In this document: positions 1 through 4,763 of the stretch, piece by piece | Layout of the letters: each line of letters starts with the position of its first letter | Position numbering within the stretch: position 1 is the stretch's first letter | NCBI GenBank assembly: GCA_023390705.1 | Contig: JAEWCI010000434.1 | Coordinates: 1-5,482, forward strand | Direction of reading: 5' to 3' | Length of the DNA: 5,482 bases | Source of the DNA: Pseudomonadota bacterium | GTDB taxonomy: Bacteria > Pseudomonadota > Alphaproteobacteria > Acetobacterales > Acetobacteraceae | Translations under genes and position numbers: made by a program | Notes under the pieces: model-generated | What the model saw: the letters and a program-made list of their open reading frames with translations, nothing else | Databases searched by the model: none | What the model was told of the DNA's origin: nothing

Positions 1-92
1 GCCCGGGGCCGCGCCGGCGGGCCCGGCCGGCGGTTGGCGGGCCATGGAAAATGCCCGGGGGTTAAGCCTGCCTTTTCAACGATATGGACTGG

Positions 93-117
93 CTGCGGAC
101 TCAAAGTGAATCCGCAG
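93..117. promoter_or_regulatory. Near-perfect 25-bp palindrome with two GANTC sites
   Basis: Arms 93-103 (CTGCGGACTCA) and 107-117 (TGAATCCGCAG) pair at 10 of 11 positions around the centre AAG; the only mismatch is C100 against A110. Each arm contains a GANTC pentamer (GACTC 98-102, GAATC 108-112), the target of the alphaproteobacterial cell-cycle methyltransferase CcrM. As DNA it could be an operator; as RNA it would be a strong hairpin with a 3-base loop. No T-run follows, so a classical rho-independent terminator of an upstream gene is unlikely though not excluded. The function is unknown. Confidence 0.5.
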
Positions 118-130
118 GCAACTCAACCTC

Positions 131-160
131 TTGTCGGAGCGTTTCGCAACTGCGTAGTCT
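131..160 (+). promoter_or_regulatory. Weak candidate promoter for ybjN-proC
   Basis: TTGTCG at 131-136 resembles a -35 box. TAGTCT at 155-160, 18 bases further on, is a poor -10 box (3 of 6 consensus bases). An overlapping TATAGG at 160-165 has no -35 partner at good spacing. The site lies in the most A/T-rich part of the leader, 80-110 bases before the ybjN start, and upstream of the 205-220 palindrome, which would then fall in the 5' untranslated region. Confidence 0.3.
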
Positions 161-204
161 ATAGGTAGTGGTTCCCCACCGCCGACTCACGCAAGACCCG
201 GTGT

Positions 205-220
205 GATGGGGCGCCCCATC
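205..220. promoter_or_regulatory. Perfect 16-bp palindrome in the ybjN leader
   Basis: GATGGGGCGCCCCATC is a perfect inverted repeat with no spacer. It ends six bases before the Shine-Dalgarno AGGAGG of ybjN (227-232). It could be the operator of a dimeric regulator. In RNA it could be a 6-bp stem with a GCGC tetraloop close enough to affect ribosome access. The sequence alone does not say which. Confidence 0.45.
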
Positions 221-226
221 GGGAAG

Positions 227-232
227 AGGAGG
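227..232 (+). promoter_or_regulatory. Shine-Dalgarno of ybjN
   Basis: AGGAGG, a full match to the anti-Shine-Dalgarno core, lies 7 bases before the ATG at 240. It fixes this start over the other-frame ATG at 232. Confidence 0.85.
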
Positions 233-239
233 TGCCACG

Positions 240-743
240 ATGTCTGGTCTGCTGGCCCAGGACCTCGAACGCAGCGCCAATCCCCTCGACATCCTCGAAC
301 AGATCGTCACCGCCAATGAATGGAGCTTCGAGCGCCGTTCGGACGGGGAAATGGCGGCCGAGGCGCCGGGGAAATGGTGCGACTACGGCGTGTTCTTCTC
401 CTGGGCGCCGGAAATCAGCGCCATGCATTTCTCCTGCGCCTTCGACCTGAAGGTGCCGGCCGGTCACCGCGAAAGGCTCTACGAACTGCTGGCCCTGGCG
501 AACGAGAAGCTGTGGATCGGCCATTTCGGGCTGGAGAGCGAGGACGGCGTGCCGGTCTTCCGCCACTCCGCCCTGCTGCGCGGCGCCCCCGGCGCCTCGG
601 CCGAATCGCTGGAGGACATGGTGGACATCGCCATCACCGAATGCGAGCGCTTCTTCCCGGCCTTCCAATTCGTGCTCTGGGGCGGCAAGACGCCGGGGGA
701 TGCCCTGCAGGCCGCCATGCTGGATTGCGTCGGGGAGGCCTGA
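240..743 (+). CDS. YbjN domain-containing protein
   Basis: 167 residues, soluble, with no signal peptide or membrane segment. The body reads as a YbjN domain (the fold shared with type III secretion chaperones): an N-terminal helix with the early motif NPLDILEQIV (15-24), beta strands around the CDYGVFFSW segment and the following FSCAFDLKV, a helix (YELLALANEKLWIGHFGL), and a C-terminal helix rich in acidic and aromatic residues near ECERFFPAFQ. The length fits the alphaproteobacterial branch of the family. The biochemical role is not established; E. coli YbjN has been linked to stress response and motility, and a chaperone-like role is often suggested. The gene has an excellent Shine-Dalgarno and lies 43 bases before proC on the same strand, a pairing I recall from many alphaproteobacteria, which suggests co-transcription. 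Family assignment is fairly firm; function is open. Confidence 0.88.
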   Translation: MSGLLAQDLERSANPLDILEQIVTANEWSFERRSDGEMAAEAPGKWCDYGVFFSWAPEISAMHFSCAFDLKVPAGHRERLYELLALANEKLWIGHFGLESEDGVPVFRHSALLRGAPGASAESLEDMVDIAITECERFFPAFQFVLWGGKTPGDALQAAMLDCVGEA

Positions 744-755
744 CCCGCATCCTCC

Positions 756-774
756 CTCCCGATTTCTTCGGGAG
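756..774 (+). promoter_or_regulatory. Intercistronic hairpin overlapping the proC ribosome-binding site
   Basis: CTCCCGA (756-762) and TCGGGAG (768-774) form a perfect 7-bp stem with a TTTCT loop. With A775 bulged, the stem can lengthen by pairing the C/T-rich 752-755 with GGG 776-778. The right arm overlaps the purine-rich GGGAGAGGGA (770-779) that serves as the proC Shine-Dalgarno, about 8 bases before its ATG. Folding would mask this site, so proC translation may depend on translation of ybjN or on local unfolding. There is no T-run, so termination is less likely. Confidence 0.5.
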
Positions 775-786
775 AGGGACCGGATC

Positions 787-1602
787 ATGGCCGAGGCGAG
801 ACTGCCGCCACTGCTGCTGGTGGGCTGCGGCAAGATGGGCGGCGCCATGCTGGCCGGCTGGCTGGAGCGTGGCCTGACCGAAGCCGTCGTGGTGGAACCG
901 CACGCCCCGGCCGCCGCCCCCTTCGCGGGCCGGGTGCCGGTGGTGCCGAACCCGGCCGCCCTCCCCACGGGCTTCCGCCCGGCCGCCGTGGTGCTGGCGA
1001 TCAAGCCGCAGGAAGCCCCGGCCACCTTGCCGGCCTTCGCCCCGCTGGCGGGGCCGGGGACGTTGTTCCTCTCCATCATGGCCGGGCGCAACATCGCCGG
1101 CATGCGGGCGGCGCTGGGCAAAGGGGCGGCGGTGATCCGCGCCATGCCGAACACCCCGGCCGCCGTCCGCCAGGGCTTCACCGTGGCCTGCGCCGGCCCC
1201 GGCGTCAGCGCGGCGCAGCGCGGCCTGGCGGACAGCCTGCTCTCGGCCATCGGGGAGGTCGCCTGGGTCGGGGACGAGGCGCTGATCGACCCGGTCACCG
1301 CGGTTTCCGGCGGCGGCCCGGCCTATGTCTTCCTGCTGGCCGAGGTGCTTGAGGCGGCGGCCATCGAACAGGGCCTGCCGCCGGACCTCGCGCGCCGCAT
1401 GGCCCGCGCCACGGTCTCGGGCTCCGGCGCGCTGCTGGCCGCCAGCGCCGAGGACAGCGCCCAGTTGCGGAAGAACGTGACCAGCCCCAAGGGCACCACG
1501 GAGCGCGCGCTCAGCGTGCTGATGGCGCCGGATGCCTGGCCGAAGCTGATGAGCGAGGCGATCGCCGCCGCCACCGCCCGTTCCCGCGAATTGGCCGGCT
1601 GA
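787..1602 (+). CDS. proC: Pyrroline-5-carboxylate reductase
   Basis: 271 residues, the usual length for ProC. It reduces 1-pyrroline-5-carboxylate to L-proline with NAD(P)H, the last step of proline synthesis, in the cytoplasm. The N-terminal Rossmann domain starts with the dinucleotide motif GCGKMGGAM (13-21). VIRAMPNTPA (116-125) is the conserved segment near the active site. SGGGPAYVF (174-182) starts the helical dimerisation domain. LRKNVTSPKGTTERAL (227-242) is the family signature for substrate binding. No key residue is missing. The ATG at 787 is chosen because it follows a purine-rich Shine-Dalgarno (770-779) and puts the Rossmann motif at the normal distance from the N terminus; the frame is open upstream to a possible start at 700, which would lie inside ybjN. 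It is probably co-transcribed with ybjN. Confidence 0.97.
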   Translation: MAEARLPPLLLVGCGKMGGAMLAGWLERGLTEAVVVEPHAPAAAPFAGRVPVVPNPAALPTGFRPAAVVLAIKPQEAPATLPAFAPLAGPGTLFLSIMAGRNIAGMRAALGKGAAVIRAMPNTPAAVRQGFTVACAGPGVSAAQRGLADSLLSAIGEVAWVGDEALIDPVTAVSGGGPAYVFLLAEVLEAAAIEQGLPPDLARRMARATVSGSGALLAASAEDSAQLRKNVTSPKGTTERALSVLMAPDAWPKLMSEAIAAATARSRELAG

Positions 1603-1605
1603 CCG

Positions 1606-1775
1606 GCCCCGATGACCGGAGGGCCGTCAGGCCCGCAGGTCTGAATCGGTGGCGCCGGGATACAAGCGCCCCGATGACCGGCGGGCCGCCAGGCCCGCAG
1701 GTCTGAATCGGTGGCGCCGGGACACAGGCCGCCAGTCCCGAGGGTAGGGATGGGTGCCGCCAGGATACAGGCGCC
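1606..1775. repeat. Tandem 62-bp repeats with a degenerate third copy
   Basis: Copy 1 (1606-1667) and copy 2 (1668-1729) are the same length and differ at only 4 positions (1620/1682, 1627/1689, 1661/1723, 1665/1727). A third copy of the last 43 bases of the unit (1733-1775) aligns without gaps to 1628-1670 at 33 of 43 bases; it lacks the opening 19-base block. Each full unit contains a hairpin (GCGGGCC 1681-1687 with GGCCCGC 1692-1698 in copy 2; the same stem with one mismatch in copy 1), then GGTGGCGCCGGGA. The period is not a multiple of three and no good start or Shine-Dalgarno is present, so it is not a coding repeat. It fills most of the gap between proC and the TetR-type gene and is probably a local copy of an intergenic repeat family. 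Confidence 0.85.
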
Positions 1776-1792
1776 GACCCGCGCAAGCCCCC

Positions 1793-1820
1793 TTCCGGTT
1801 GCCGCCACAGTGCCTACACT
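1793..1820 (+). promoter_or_regulatory. Candidate promoter giving a leaderless or near-leaderless TetR-type mRNA
   Basis: TACACT at 1815-1820 is a reasonable -10 box (4 of 6 consensus bases). A weak -35-like TTCCGG lies 16 bases upstream (1793-1798). The ATG at 1828 begins 8 bases after the -10, where transcription would be expected to start. The only Shine-Dalgarno-like bases (AGGGG 1822-1826) are too close to the ATG to work normally, which fits a leaderless transcript. Confidence 0.35.
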
Positions 1821-1827
1821 CAGGGGC

Positions 1828-2460
1828 ATGAGCGACACCGCCGAGACCGAGTCCCGCCTCGTCGCCGCCCTCTGGCAGGTAGTGGCGGCGCATGGCTGGG
1901 AAGGGCTGACCATGGCGCGGGTAGCCGCCGCTTCGGGGCTCTCCCTAGCCGAATTGCGCCGGCGCTGCCCGTCCCGCCTGCACCTGCTGCGGCTGCACGG
2001 GCTGGCCATGGACCGCGCGGCGCTGGAAGGCTCGGAATTCGGCGGCAGCAGCCCGCGGGACCGGCTGTTCGATGCGCTCATGCGGCGGATCGACGCCATG
2101 CAGCCGCACCGCGCCGGCATCGTGCGGCTGCTGGAGGAACTGCGCCGCGACCCACTGCTGGCCCTGCTGCTGCTGGCGGAATTGCCGGGCTCCATGTCCT
2201 GGATGCTGGAAGCCGCGGGCATCGCCACCGGTGGCCTGCCCGGGCTGCTGCGGGTGCAGGGCACCACGGGGGTGTGGCTGGCCACCATCCGCGCCTGGCT
2301 GAAGGACGACAGCCAGGACCTGGGGCGCACCATGGCGGCGCTGGACCGCGCCCTGGACCAGGCGGAGCGGGTGGCCCGGACGTTGCGGCTGGGGCCGGGG
2401 ACGGCGCCCGTCGCATCAGGTCACAATGATATAATTGCTGCATCGCAGCAAAAACTTTGA
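1828..2460 (+). CDS. TetR-fold protein (TetR-family regulator or COQ9-like)
   Basis: 210 residues. The N terminus (about 8-55) matches a TetR helix-turn-helix: an opening helix (ESRLVAALWQVVAAHGWEGL), then TMARVAAASGLSLAELRRRCPS, where recognition-helix and linker residues would lie. The C-terminal half is leucine-rich and helical. Around 130-176 it has the pattern of COQ9, the TetR-fold lipid-binding protein of ubiquinone synthesis: AAG, then WLATIRAWLKDDSQD, then a T and an ALDRAL helix. It could be a true repressor or a COQ9 relative that has lost DNA binding; the basic LRRRCPSR stretch keeps DNA binding plausible. The ATG at 1828 is preferred over in-frame starts at 1711 (GTG) and 1750 (ATG), because the extra residues would be encoded partly by the repeat array and add no recognisable structure. 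The gene ends 59 bases before the phasin gene, so regulation of the phasin is possible but unproven. Confidence 0.8.
   Translation: MSDTAETESRLVAALWQVVAAHGWEGLTMARVAAASGLSLAELRRRCPSRLHLLRLHGLAMDRAALEGSEFGGSSPRDRLFDALMRRIDAMQPHRAGIVRLLEELRRDPLLALLLLAELPGSMSWMLEAAGIATGGLPGLLRVQGTTGVWLATIRAWLKDDSQDLGRTMAALDRALDQAERVARTLRLGPGTAPVASGHNDIIAASQQKL
2427..2435 (+). promoter_or_regulatory. Extended -10 promoter for the phasin gene
   Basis: TGATATAAT is a perfect extended -10 element (TGnTATAAT) in a short A/T-rich island inside otherwise G+C-rich DNA. No -35 box lies at the proper distance (2407-2412 is CCCGTC), as is common for extended -10 promoters. Transcription would start near 2442, inside the 2435-2451 palindrome, leaving a leader of about 78 bases before the phasin ATG. 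The element lies within the last codons of the preceding gene. A competing weak promoter, TTGACC 2457-2462 with TAGGTT 2480-2485, is less convincing. Confidence 0.65.
2435..2451. promoter_or_regulatory. Putative PhaR-type operator of the phasin gene
   Basis: TTGCTGC-ATC-GCAGCAA is a perfect inverted repeat with 7-base arms and a 3-base centre. Its core, CTGCATCGCAG (2438-2448), fits CTGC-N3-GCAG, the motif described for PhaR of Rhodobacter and Paracoccus. PhaR represses phasin genes and releases DNA when PHA granules form. The palindrome touches the last base of the -10 box and covers the predicted start of transcription, the classic place for a repressor. No phaR gene is in the window, so the assignment rests on the motif, its position and the phasin downstream. 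Confidence 0.65.
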
Positions 2461-2505
2461 CCCTGGTGGCCGCTCTAAGTAGGTTTGGGCTCAGCGCGAA
2501 TGCGC

Positions 2506-2511
2506 GAGGAG
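2506..2511 (+). promoter_or_regulatory. Shine-Dalgarno of the phasin gene
   Basis: GAGGAG lies 8 bases before the ATG at 2520. It decides this start over the in-frame TTG at 2457, which overlaps the stop of the previous gene and has no ribosome-binding site. Confidence 0.85.
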
Positions 2512-2519
2512 AACCGACC

Positions 2520-2945
2520 ATGCCCGAGCAGAGGCCCGAACTCGACATGATGCGCCTGATGGCGGATTTCCGCCTGCCGGCCATGCCGGACCTGGACGCC
2601 CTGGCTGCCGCCCAGCGCCGCAACCTGGAAGCGCTTTCCGCCGCCAACCGGGTCGCCCTGGAAGGCGCCCAGGCGGTGGCGCGGCGGCACATGGAAATCC
2701 TGCAGGCCTCGATGGCGGAGATGACCGAGGCGATGAAGGCCATGGGCTCCCAGGAAGCCCCGCAGGCCAAGGCCGCCCGCCAGGCCGAAATGCTGAAATC
2801 CGCCTATGAGAAGGCGGTGAACAACATGAAGGAACTGGCCGACCTCATCCAGAAGTCCAATGCCGAGGCGCTGTCCCTGCTGAACAGCCGCTTCGCCGAG
2901 GCGATGGACGAGGTGAAGGCGCTGGTGAACAAGCCGGGCGGCTGA
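2520..2945 (+). CDS. Phasin family protein (PHA granule-associated)
   Basis: 141 residues, nearly all helical, with no cysteine, signal peptide or membrane segment. The conserved phasin segment RNLEALSAANRVALEGAQAV (34-53) continues into a long amphipathic helix (to about 75), then a short loop with GSQEAPQ and a second helical block (about 84-136) with heptad-like leucines. This matches the Phasin_2/PhaP type of alphaproteobacteria. Such proteins coat polyhydroxyalkanoate granules, limit their size and keep other proteins off the surface. The N terminus is methionine-rich (MMRLMADFRLPAMPDLDAL), as is usual in the group. The gene has its own strong promoter and putative PhaR operator just upstream and is probably a single-gene unit. 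A hairpin overlaps its stop codon. Confidence 0.93.
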   Translation: MPEQRPELDMMRLMADFRLPAMPDLDALAAAQRRNLEALSAANRVALEGAQAVARRHMEILQASMAEMTEAMKAMGSQEAPQAKAARQAEMLKSAYEKAVNNMKELADLIQKSNAEALSLLNSRFAEAMDEVKALVNKPGG

Positions 2946-2985
2946 TACCCGGCGCAGGAAGTCCCGGCTTTCGGAGCCGGGTATC
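2944..2985 (+). terminator. Hairpin at the phasin stop codon, possible terminator
   Basis: GATACCCGGC (2944-2953) and GCCGGGTATC (2976-2985) form a perfect 10-bp stem that includes the last two bases of the TGA stop. The 22-base interior holds a second left arm: CCCGGCT (2963-2969) pairs with AGCCGGG (2975-2981) around a TTCGG loop, so two structures compete for the same right arm. There is no T-tract; termination may be rho-dependent, or the stem may protect the 3' end of an abundant mRNA. Confidence 0.5.
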
Positions 2986-3145
2986 GGCAAGCCGGGTTGC
3001 CGGGTTCCCACCGCGGCTTGCGATGGGGACCCGGTGCGGTGGATGCGCGCCAAGGCCGGCAATCATGCCGGATGCATGACCGCGGGCCAGCGGTCAGGAT
3101 CCCAGGCGGCCGGTATGAGGCACCCGGCTGGCGCGATGCCCGCCG
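2946..3145. other. Convergent intergenic region with a row of hairpins
   Basis: About 200 bases lie between the converging phasin and mobA genes, with no credible gene. After the 2944-2985 hairpin come: CGGCAA/TTGCCG (2985-2990 with 2997-3002); an 11-bp stem with one G-U pair, CCGGGTTCCCA (3000-3010) with TGGGGACCCGG (3024-3034); CCGGCA/TGCCGG (3056-3061 with 3066-3071, loop ATCA); and TGACCGC/GCGGTCA (3077-3083 with 3090-3096, loop GGGCCA). The density is more than G+C richness readily explains and probably serves bidirectional termination. Confidence 0.6.
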
Positions 3146-3160
3146 CTACCCGGTGGCGGC
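3142..3160 (-). terminator. Hairpin over the mobA stop codon
   Basis: GCCGCTACC (3142-3150) and GGTGGCGGC (3152-3160) form an almost complete inverted repeat with one G-T opposition across the mobA stop (3146-3148). It may help end the fdhD-mobA transcript, but the extreme G+C content makes chance pairing likely. Confidence 0.25.
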
Positions 3161-3784
3161 GCCATGCAGCAGGGCTTCCGCCACCGCTAGGTCCTCGGGC
3201 GCATTGGCATTGAAGAAGGGATCGCAGGGCTGCGTCGGCCAGTCGGCATGGGCGCAGCCGAAACGGGCGGTCCAGCGGTCGATCCGCCTTTCGCCCGCCA
3301 GCAGGGCCGCGCGAAGCTCCCCGCGCAGCGCCACCGGCCAGAGCCCGATGGGCGGGTGGGTCTGCCCGTCGGAACGGGCGCAGGCCAGCGGCACCCCCGC
3401 CGCTTCCCGGGCCGCGTGCAGCCGCGCCACCAGGTCGGGCGGCAGGAAGGGGCAGTCGCCGGGGGCGGAAACCACCCAGGGCAGCTCCGGCCGCTCAGCC
3501 GCTGCCCAGTCCAGCGCCGCCAGCACCCCGGCCAGCGGTCCCGGATGATCGGCCAGCGGGTCCGGCACCACGGGCAGGCCCCATGCGGCGAAGCGGGCGG
3601 CATCGCCGTTGGCGTTCAGGATGCAGGCAGCCGCCTGCGGCCGCAGCCTTTCCAGCACATGCGCCAGCAAGGGACGCCCGCCGAGCAGGCGAAGCGGCTT
3701 GTCCCCGCCGCCCATGCGCCGCGCCAGCCCGCCGGCCAGCACCACCGCCAGGGTATCGCTTCGTCCGCCGGAATCCGCCGTCAC
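3146..3784 (-). CDS. mobA: Molybdenum cofactor guanylyltransferase
   Basis: 212 residues. MobA transfers GMP from GTP to molybdopterin to make the MGD form of the cofactor used by formate dehydrogenases and related enzymes. The nucleotide-binding loop LAGGLARRMGGGDK (16-29) is complete. GPLAGVLAAL (82-91) is the guanine-side motif. APGDCPFLP (108-116) carries the metal-binding aspartate D110; homologues usually read GDTPF, so cysteine replaces threonine here. HPPIGLWP (143-150) and NANAPEDL (192-199, often NINTPEDL) are further family marks. The GTG start at 3784 overlaps the fdhD stop as GTGA, and AGGAG lies a few bases upstream within fdhD, indicating translational coupling. It is the second gene of an fdhD-mobA operon. 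Confidence 0.95.
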   Translation of the reverse strand: MTADSGGRSDTLAVVLAGGLARRMGGGDKPLRLLGGRPLLAHVLERLRPQAAACILNANGDAARFAAWGLPVVPDPLADHPGPLAGVLAALDWAAAERPELPWVVSAPGDCPFLPPDLVARLHAAREAAGVPLACARSDGQTHPPIGLWPVALRGELRAALLAGERRIDRWTARFGCAHADWPTQPCDPFFNANAPEDLAVAEALLHGAATG

Positions 3785-4668
3785 GCGCCGCGCTCCTCGG
3801 CCTCACGGCTGTTCTTGCGCCAGTGCTTCGCGCTCTCCTCCTCGACATAGGCCAGGTCGGCATCGAAGACGATCCGCTCCTCCCCCGCCAGGGCGAGGAA
3901 GCGCTTGCCCTTGCAGCGGCCGATCAGGGTCAGCCCCGCTTCCTTCGCCAGTTCCACGCCCCAGGCGGTGAAGCCGCTGCGCGAGACGAGCACGGGGATG
4001 CCCATGCGCACCGTCTTGATCACCATCTCCGAGGTCAGCCTGCCGGTGGTGTAGAAGATCTTGTCCGCGGGGTCGCAGGCATTGCGGAACATCCAGCCGG
4101 CGATCTTGTCCACCGCGTTGTGCCGGCCGACATCCTCCATATAGACCAGTGGCTGATCCTGCCGGCAGAGCGCGCAGCCATGGATGGCGCCGGCTTCCAG
4201 ATACAGCGTCGGCAGGGTGTTGATCCGGTGCAGCAGGCGGTAGAGCCAGGAAGTGCGCAATTCCGCCTTGGGCAGCCGCGCGCTGGCGAAGCCCTCCATC
4301 AGGTCGCCGAAGGCGGTGCCCTGGGCGCAGCCGGAGGTGAGCGTCTTCTTCTTCAGCTTCTCCTCGTAGTCGGTGCGCCGTTCGGTCCGCACCACCACAA
4401 CGCCGAGGTCGTCGTCGTATTCCACGCCGGTCACGCCGTCGTCCCGGCGGAGCATGCCCTGGTTCAGCAGATAGCCCAGCGCCAGTTCCTCCGGCCGGTC
4501 GAGGATCGTCATCATGGTGACGATCTCCTGGCCGTTCAGGAACAGCGTCAGCGGCCGTTCCACCGTCACGCTGGTTTCCACCCGGGCACCGGTATGGTCC
4601 AGCCCGGCAACGCGGCGGGTCAGGCGTGGGTCGGCGGGGTCCGGCTGGACCAGCAGGGGCGTTTCCAT
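3781..4668 (-). CDS. fdhD: Formate dehydrogenase accessory sulfurtransferase FdhD
   Basis: 295 residues from the ATG at 4668. FdhD carries sulfur from a cysteine desulfurase (IscS in E. coli) to the molybdenum cofactor, which is needed for active formate dehydrogenase. Visible marks: ERPLTLFLNGQEIVTMMTI (38-56), LALGYLLNQGML, the cysteine loop LTSGCAQGTAFGDLM (110-124, C114), GCALC (164-168), and the strongly conserved MEDVGRHNAVDKIAGWMF (177-194), then FYTTGRLTSEMVIK and a C-terminal domain with IPVLVSRSG. The usual CxxC of E. coli FdhD is reduced to one cysteine (C114), while another CxxC (C165, C168) appears later. The ATG at 4668 is chosen because METPLLVQPDPADPRLTR looks like the family's N terminus. 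It lacks a Shine-Dalgarno, and an ATG at 4731, adding 21 arginine- and proline-rich residues, remains possible. The gene overlaps mobA by 4 bases. Confidence 0.94.
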   Translation of the reverse strand: METPLLVQPDPADPRLTRRVAGLDHTGARVETSVTVERPLTLFLNGQEIVTMMTILDRPEELALGYLLNQGMLRRDDGVTGVEYDDDLGVVVVRTERRTDYEEKLKKKTLTSGCAQGTAFGDLMEGFASARLPKAELRTSWLYRLLHRINTLPTLYLEAGAIHGCALCRQDQPLVYMEDVGRHNAVDKIAGWMFRNACDPADKIFYTTGRLTSEMVIKTVRMGIPVLVSRSGFTAWGVELAKEAGLTLIGRCKGKRFLALAGEERIVFDADLAYVEEESAKHWRKNSREAEERGA

Positions 4669-4763
4669 GAGAAGGAGGGTGGGGAGGCCGGCGCCTTCCC
4701 GCAACCTGGGCGGCGGGCGGACGTTCCGCACATGACCACCCGCCCTAGCCTGGGGGAGCTTCC
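4669..4763. promoter_or_regulatory. Divergent promoter region between fdhD and the kbp-like gene
   Basis: If fdhD starts at 4668, 95 bases separate the two divergent starts and must hold both promoters. On the forward strand TTCCGC (4724-4729) and TAGCCT (4746-4751) are 16 bases apart and form a weak candidate; its predicted start of transcription would leave out the Shine-Dalgarno GGGGAG at 4753-4758, so it may not be the true promoter. The CTAG at 4745-4748 is symmetric and could serve a -10 box in either direction. Nothing here is strong. Confidence 0.35.

Larger units (their letters stand above)
1..239. other. Leader region upstream of ybjN-proC, no gene recognised
   Basis: The first 60 bases are almost pure G and C. 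A forward frame is open from the left edge to a TAA at 63-65 and could be the tail of an upstream gene; a reverse frame from an ATG at 45 runs off the left edge. Neither is long enough to support. From about 61 to 175 the composition becomes clearly richer in A and T, as expected for a promoter region. This stretch holds a near-perfect palindrome (93-117), weak promoter-like boxes (131-160), a perfect 16-base palindrome (205-220) and the Shine-Dalgarno of the next gene (227-232). Confidence 0.6.

Noticed and set aside
1..45. Reverse gene starting at ATG 45 and leaving the window
   Set aside because: Only 15 codons of Pro, Ala and Gly, with no Shine-Dalgarno; nothing to recognise.
159..1298. 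Long reverse open frame (379 codons) opposite ybjN and proC
   Set aside because: It is antisense to two well-supported genes, low-complexity in Ala, Gly and Arg, and has no domain; long antisense frames are expected in such G+C-rich DNA.
1606..1775. CRISPR-like array
   Set aside because: The repeats are directly adjacent with no unique spacers between them, and no cas gene is present.
1323..2333. Reverse open frame of 336 codons, including repeated peptide segments
   Set aside because: It is antisense to proC and the TetR-type gene. The repeated peptides come from the 62-bp DNA repeats, whose period is not a multiple of three, so the frame shifts between copies.
2457..2519. Longer phasin from the in-frame TTG at 2457
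   Set aside because: There is no Shine-Dalgarno, it overlaps the previous stop, and the extra residues do not resemble phasin; GAGGAG points to the ATG at 2520.
4672..4678. AAGGAGG on the forward strand as a ribosome-binding site
   Set aside because: It is followed by no start at proper distance and lies in the fdhD upstream region; it is more likely chance.
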